DNA of 64,000 nucleotides from an uncultured Pseudomonadota bacterium (lineage in GTDB: Bacteria > Myxococcota_A > UBA796 > JAFGLY01): positions 1 to 64,000 of the forward strand of contig CALDOK010000280.1 of NCBI GenBank assembly GCA_937912125.1, read 5' to 3'. Below the pieces are notes generated by a model. That model was not told the origin of the DNA and searched no databases. It saw only the letters and a program-made list of their open reading frames with translations. Below are positions 59,890-64,000 of this stretch, piece by piece. Position 1 is the first letter of the stretch. Every line of letters starts with the position of its first letter. The translations under genes and the position numbers were made by a program.

Positions 59890-62322
59890 TCACGCCTCGG
59901 ACAGCTGGATGCGGATGCGCGCTCCCTGTTCGCCGCCACCCTCGACTACGAAGCTGCCGCCCATGGCGGTGATCAGGCGAGCCGCTTGCGCTGAGCCCTG
60001 GTCCCTGGCGTCGGTGGCGAGGCGCTGAAGCACGTGCAGTGGAGGTGCATGGCCTTCGGTGCGCACCAGGATCTCCACCGCGCCCGCGGGGGCATGGAGC
60101 TCCACCAGCACCGCTTGTTCGGTGGTGGTGTCCCGAGCCAGCTCGTGGATCAGGGACATGAGCGCCCGGGCCAGATCGTGCCGGTTGGCCAGGGCGGGCG
60201 CCAGGGCCACAGGGGTGTTGATCAGCCGCACGCGGTGCTCGCCCAGGGTGCGGCGGGCGCCGGCGACGACCTCCTGGAGCAGATCGATGACCTGGATGGG
60301 CTCGGAGGCCCCGCCCTCGCCGGAGCGGGCGACATCCTCGTAGCGATCGAAGATCTCGGCCATCTCACCGCAGCGCGCGGCGATGCGGGGCGCGACCTCG
60401 GAAGCCTCTACCGCCCCTAGGGACAGCAGATCGGCGTAGCCGCGGATGGCCGCCAGGATGTTGTGCACGCGGTAGGAGATCATCTCGAGCAGGCCGGACT
60501 TCACGGTGTCCTGGGCCTGAAGCTCGGAGATGTCCACCAGCTCGACCCCCACGCCCAGGATTCGGTTCTGGTAGGTGCAGGGGTAGATCCAGCAGTCCAT
60601 GCCCACCCCCGGGAGGTCGAGGCTCTCCCGGATGGGCGCCCGGCCCGAGAGGGCCTGCACCAGGGAGCGCTCAGGCAGCTGCAGGGCTCGCCAGACCGTG
60701 GGGAGATTCGCCTCGAGGGGCACCGCCAAGCGCTCGAGGAGCTGGCGGAAGCCTTCGTCCACCAGCATGGGGAGTCCCAGCGGGTCGAACAGGGCGTGGG
60801 CCGTGCGGCTGTCCTGGTGGGATGCGAGCAGCAGGTCGCGCTGATCCAGCAGGTGCTCGAGGCTGGCGGTGAGCTCGTGCAGGCGCGCACGGATGCCCTG
60901 CTCGGCGACCACGCTCTGCATCGCGGCGCGGGTGCGGCCGCGGGCGGTGCGCAGGGCCGCCTGGTTGGCGAAGATCTGGAGGTTGTGGCGGCTGGCGGCC
61001 CCCAGGTCGATCAGCTCGCCGGTGCTGGTGGTGCGCGGGGCTTGATCGGCGGACCCGAGCAGGCGCACCAGCAGCAGGCCTCGGTTGCGGCCGTCGGCCC
61101 GCATGGGCACCGCCAGCAGGGGCCGGGGTTCGCCGGCGCCGGGGTTCGCGATGGGCCATGCAGGCAGATCGAGGGGGTCGGTGAGGTTGGCGTGGACGTG
61201 CTGATCGAGCTTGTCGGCCAGCTCGTCGGGCTGGGTGCCCGCCACGTCGCCCGCTCGTGCGCGGGGGACCAGGGAGGAGCCGCGGCGTTGGAAGACCCAG
61301 GCGGCGTCGGCCCCACCCCAGGACACCGCGGCCCGCGCTAGATCCTTCCACGCGGACTCGGGCTTGGCGGCGGTGCTGCCCAGGCCTTCGCCCAGGCGGC
61401 TGAGCAGGTTGTCCTGCAGGCGCTGCAGCTGCAGCTCCGCGTTCTGGTAGGTGGTGGCCCGCCAGGTGAAGGCCGAGGCGGCGATGCCGGCCAGCAGCAC
61501 CTCGACGGGCATCACGGTGCCCGCGTGCAGGAACGCAGCCGAGGCCGCGACGGCCGCCACGACGCAGCCGCCGAGGAAGGCCGTGCGTGCGCTGTTGGCC
61601 CGCAGCAGCAACAGGCTGAGGGTGAGCACCAGCGCCAGGATGCAGGCGATGAGCCCAGCCACCGGTGATGAGAGCACGGGGAGGTCGGGACCGGCCACCA
61701 CCCGCGCCACGGCCTCGGCCAGGGCCAGGCGGGCACCGGGCACGTCCACCGAAGGGCTGGCCCAGGGGTCGAGGGCTCCGACCACGGCGATCCTGCCCTC
61801 GAGAGCGGCGCTGTTGAGGCCGGCCACCTGGCCGTGGTCCAGGCTGGGGACCCCCACCGGGGCGATGGGGATGCGCTGTTGACGGCTGGGCACGGGCAGG
61901 CCCGCGGCCTCGAGGATGCGCGCGGGGAGGCTGGGGGAGCTGCCAACCATGGGCTGCCAGGTGCGGTAGCGGTGGTCCCAGTCGTAGGCGAAGCCGGACT
62001 CGGTGAGGGCCGAGCCCGGGCTGATGAGCTGGACGACGTCGTCGTCCGCCAGGACGGGGATGCTGTCGCCCACCAGCACTACGGCGGCCACACGGCCTTC
62101 CCGCAGCTGAGTGGCCATGCGGATCCATGCCCCCGGCGAGGCGTGGGCGTCCATCTCGACCAACAACACCTGTCGCTGCACCGCGGGGGCCAGATCCCAG
62201 CGCAGCATGAGGTCCGTGAGGGGCTGAGGCGACATCTGCAGCAGGCCGCCCAACAGGGCGGCGATGAGGGCCGCGATGGCGCTGCGGATGATCAGGGCTT
62301 TGAGGCGGAGCGAGCGGCGCAA
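59890..62322 (-). CDS. CHASE2-type membrane sensor, degenerate histidine kinase
   Basis: 810 residues. An N-terminal membrane helix, a CHASE2-like extracytoplasmic domain (about 45-215, YDWDHRYRTWQPM), three membrane helices, a GAF/PAS-like middle, then SYRVHNILAAIRGYADLL with the phosphoacceptor-type His620 followed by Asn not Glu. The ATPase part keeps the fold but lacks a normal N-box (SLIHELARDT) and the DxGxG (VRTEGHAPP), so ATP binding is doubtful. Probably a sensor or scaffold without kinase activity, or a very divergent kinase. TTG start 62322 with GAGGAG upstream. First gene of the locus. Confidence 0.82.
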   Translation of the reverse strand: MRRSLRLKALIIRSAIAALIAALLGGLLQMSPQPLTDLMLRWDLAPAVQRQVLLVEMDAHASPGAWIRMATQLREGRVAAVVLVGDSIPVLADDDVVQLISPGSALTESGFAYDWDHRYRTWQPMVGSSPSLPARILEAAGLPVPSRQQRIPIAPVGVPSLDHGQVAGLNSAALEGRIAVVGALDPWASPSVDVPGARLALAEAVARVVAGPDLPVLSSPVAGLIACILALVLTLSLLLLRANSARTAFLGGCVVAAVAASAAFLHAGTVMPVEVLLAGIAASAFTWRATTYQNAELQLQRLQDNLLSRLGEGLGSTAAKPESAWKDLARAAVSWGGADAAWVFQRRGSSLVPRARAGDVAGTQPDELADKLDQHVHANLTDPLDLPAWPIANPGAGEPRPLLAVPMRADGRNRGLLLVRLLGSADQAPRTTSTGELIDLGAASRHNLQIFANQAALRTARGRTRAAMQSVVAEQGIRARLHELTASLEHLLDQRDLLLASHQDSRTAHALFDPLGLPMLVDEGFRQLLERLAVPLEANLPTVWRALQLPERSLVQALSGRAPIRESLDLPGVGMDCWIYPCTYQNRILGVGVELVDISELQAQDTVKSGLLEMISYRVHNILAAIRGYADLLSLGAVEASEVAPRIAARCGEMAEIFDRYEDVARSGEGGASEPIQVIDLLQEVVAGARRTLGEHRVRLINTPVALAPALANRHDLARALMSLIHELARDTTTEQAVLVELHAPAGAVEILVRTEGHAPPLHVLQRLATDARDQGSAQAARLITAMGGSFVVEGGGEQGARIRIQLSEA

Positions 62323-62350
62323 GGGTCTCCTCGCCAGACAACGTGAGGCG

Positions 62351-62367
62351 CTCTGACCGTATCAGAG
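62351..62367. promoter_or_regulatory. operator-like repeat at head of PGA-like locus
   Basis: CTCTGA-CCGTA-TCAGAG: six-base perfect arms with a five-base spacer, 29-45 bases before the TTG of the sensor gene and 92 bases before the divergent glycosyltransferase ATG. A good place for a dimeric regulator. No clear -35/-10 seen. Confidence 0.4.
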
Positions 62368-62458
62368 GGGCCTGCCGCGGGCGAGCGCCGGGTGCTCGTG
62401 GCCGCTCATGGGATATGCGAGTCCTGTGGTCGCCGGCCTCCCCTCCAGACCAGGGCCC

Positions 62459-63928
62459 ATGCAAAGCACGCCTCCTGTCCACCCGCGCCTCACCGCCTTC
62501 GTCCTGCTCGCCGTGGGGGGCCTCGTCCTCATCCATCTGGCGCTGGGGGCAGCCTGGATCGGCGCGGATCTGCTGGTCTTCGACGGGGACGAGGCCGGCC
62601 ACGTGGGCGCCGCCGAGCTGCTGGCCGCCATGTGGAGCGAGGGCCGCTTCCTCGACGCCATCGGCACCACCTTCGCGGGCAAGCTGGGCGTCTACCCGCC
62701 CCTGTACGCTGGCCTGGTTGGCGGCTGGTGGGCCATGCTCGGCATGGGGGATCCCGGCCGCGTGGCGGTGCAAGGGATCAACCTGGCCTGGCCGGCCCTC
62801 ACCGCGCTGGCCGTAGCCTGGCTCGCCCGCCCCCTGGGCCCCCGCGCGGTGATCGCCGGCGTCGTCGCGGTGCTGGCCCTGCCCCTGCTGTGCGGCCTGG
62901 GGCGTCACTTCATGATCGAGGGGGCTCTCACCGCCGCGGTGGCCTGGTGCGTGGTGGCCGTGGAGTATGCGCGCGCCAAGCCCAGCGCCGGGCGCCTGGC
63001 CCTTGTGGGGCTGGCCTTGGGGTTGGCGTGGATGTTCAAGCAGACGGCGGTGCTGACCTTGCTCCCCGTGCTGGCCCTCCGCCTGCCTCGGCGCGCCAGC
63101 AGCCTGGCGGCCCTGGGCTGCGCCCTGATCGTGGCTGGGCCCTGGACCCTGCTGAACCTGGGCCAGCAGGTGGGCTACGGCGGTGAGAGCGCCGCGGGCA
63201 CGCCGGGGCTGGGCATGCTGCGCCACCTGGCGTTCTACCCCTGGTCCCTGCTGTGGGTCGCCGCAGGGCCACCCCTGGCGGTGCTGGGCCTGGCGGGGCT
63301 GGCCGCGGGGCTCGACCGCCGCGAGCCCGGCCGTCGCCAGGCCCTGGTGGTCGCCTCCGCCTGGTTGATCGGCTCCCTGCTGTTGTTGGTGCTGGTCCCT
63401 CGCAAGTACCCGCGCCTGCTGGCCCCGGCGCTGCCGGCTGTGGCGCTGTTGGTGGCCATCGCTGCCGCCCGCTGGCGGCGGGGTTGGGCAGCCTGGGCGG
63501 TGGCGCTGGGGCTCGCCGCCGCGGTGGCCTGGACGGGCTGGGGCTCCCTGCGGGCCCTCCCGGTTCCCGTCAGCGCGCGGGTGCTGGACGACCGCTGTCC
63601 GCAGATCTGGCTGCGCCCCCCCGTGGTGGACGATCTCGGCCTCGCGGCGGTGGTGGACGCCGTGCGCCACAGCCGGCCTGGCCCTGTGCGCGTCGTCGGC
63701 ACGGCCGAGATCCCCTGCACCCTGCAGACCACCCACGACTGGGCGTCGCACCTGGGGCCGAGCCTGCGCTACGGCGGCGTCGATCGGGAGCTGATCCAGG
63801 ACCCGGAGGATACTCGCGCTGCCGCGCTCGTGGTCTCCTGGGAGGGACCTGTCGAGGGCTATGTCGGGGAGCCGGTGGCCGTGCCCTCCCTCGAGGGCGT
63901 GCTCTGGATCGGCAGGCCCGAGCGCTAG
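62459..63928 (+). CDS. PMT/GT39-type membrane glycosyltransferase
   Basis: 489 residues, about eleven membrane segments. The first loop has DGDEAGHVGAAELL (acid pair of the catalytic base) and the late motif RKYPRLLAPALPAVALL matches the PMT/ArnT family, which move sugars from polyprenyl phosphate onto lipids or proteins on the periplasmic side. ATG 62459 chosen over ATG 62408, which adds 17 residues; neither has a clear ribosome site. Divergent from the PGA-like locus, so it may or may not belong to it. Confidence 0.8.
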   Translation: MQSTPPVHPRLTAFVLLAVGGLVLIHLALGAAWIGADLLVFDGDEAGHVGAAELLAAMWSEGRFLDAIGTTFAGKLGVYPPLYAGLVGGWWAMLGMGDPGRVAVQGINLAWPALTALAVAWLARPLGPRAVIAGVVAVLALPLLCGLGRHFMIEGALTAAVAWCVVAVEYARAKPSAGRLALVGLALGLAWMFKQTAVLTLLPVLALRLPRRASSLAALGCALIVAGPWTLLNLGQQVGYGGESAAGTPGLGMLRHLAFYPWSLLWVAAGPPLAVLGLAGLAAGLDRREPGRRQALVVASAWLIGSLLLLVLVPRKYPRLLAPALPAVALLVAIAAARWRRGWAAWAVALGLAAAVAWTGWGSLRALPVPVSARVLDDRCPQIWLRPPVVDDLGLAAVVDAVRHSRPGPVRVVGTAEIPCTLQTTHDWASHLGPSLRYGGVDRELIQDPEDTRAAALVVSWEGPVEGYVGEPVAVPSLEGVLWIGRPER

Positions 63929-64000
63929 TCCGCGTCGTCGGCGGCCAGGACCTTCTCGAGCTCCGCTGCCAGCCTCTCCTGGCTCATGCCCCCCACGACC
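63925..64000 (-). CDS. C-terminal end of a gene running off the window
   Basis: The last 24 codons of a minus-strand reading frame, ending GGMSQERLAAELEKVL and an acidic tail, with the stop overlapping the glycosyltransferase stop. The pattern is like the final helix of thioredoxin-fold proteins, but this is too short to identify. The rest lies outside the window. Confidence 0.45.
   Translation of the reverse strand, partial: VVGGMSQERLAAELEKVLAADDAD

Noticed and set aside
56887-59994. 1035-codon open frame on the plus strand
   Set aside because: Exactly antisense to the PgsC-like gene; its sequence is a Gly/Gln/His/Val-rich shadow without domains, as expected from high GC.
60671-63751. 1026-codon minus-strand frame across the sensor and glycosyltransferase genes
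   Set aside because: Low-complexity Gly/Arg/Pro/Gln translation, overlaps two recognisable genes in other frames.

Overview
The window is chromosomal DNA of a very GC-rich, Gram-negative bacterium, most likely a member of the Myxococcota or another deltaproteobacterial-type lineage. The basis is the lipobox proteins, the MopE-like Asp-rich calcium-binding repeats, a WxxGxW-repeat secreted protein, a DUF1844 protein, type IV pilus genes (pilT, a prepilin peptidase) and a J-domain/RodZ-like HTH fusion. No rRNA, tRNA, CRISPR array, insertion sequence or phage gene was seen. Genes are packed tightly, often with 1-4 nt start/stop overlaps, and GTG and TTG starts are common. High GC produces long antisense open frames that are not genes.

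Region by region. 1-5478: a small Cys-rich lipoprotein, an ADP-forming acyl-CoA synthetase followed by a CoA-transferase fused to a GNAT acetyltransferase, and an unknown protein. 5550-9465: two UPF0104-type membrane proteins flanking a lipoprotein, then a Nit-type amidase. 9471-11314 (minus): lipoprotein with a degenerate metallophosphoesterase fold plus an SDR. 11418-14229: two multi-membrane glycosyltransferase-like proteins. 14447-16907: enoyl-CoA hydratase, adenylate kinase-like protein with an aberrant P-loop, and an aminoacyl-tRNA-protein transferase (Bpt). 16908-18642: L,D-transpeptidase-like protein and a MopE-like lipoprotein. 18681-25255 (minus): one eight-gene run with two radical SAM proteins, a separate SPASM-domain protein, a lipoprotein, an ABC exporter pair, a DegT aminotransferase and a prepilin peptidase. 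25470-28384: WxxGxW protein and a sensor kinase. 28455-31661: selA, a J-domain/HTH protein and an RluD-type pseudouridine synthase. 31721-40718: mainly housekeeping genes (lipoprotein, DUF1844 protein, HtrA protease, BamD-like protein, alaS, pilT, recA). 40906-42600: SGNH/TPR-like membrane protein.

The most striking part is 42594-62322, all on the minus strand: CHASE2-type sensor protein, PgsC/CapC-like protein with two copies of the membrane unit and a long C-terminal extension, an 826-aa anchored beta-rich protein, a 298-aa exported protein, a 1352-aa exported protein with a probable outer-membrane barrel, a 1484-aa protein containing a PgsB/CapB Mur-ligase-like domain, a receiver-only response regulator and a CapA/PgsA-like lipoprotein. 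This looks like a complete, heavily elaborated Gram-negative version of the poly-gamma-glutamate (PgsBCA) machinery, with its own regulator pair and an envelope-spanning export route. I do not know of a described system with this gene content. One domain seems to occur three times in it, twice in the PgsC fusion and once as the free 298-aa protein. After it come a PMT-type glycosyltransferase and the end of one more gene at the window edge.
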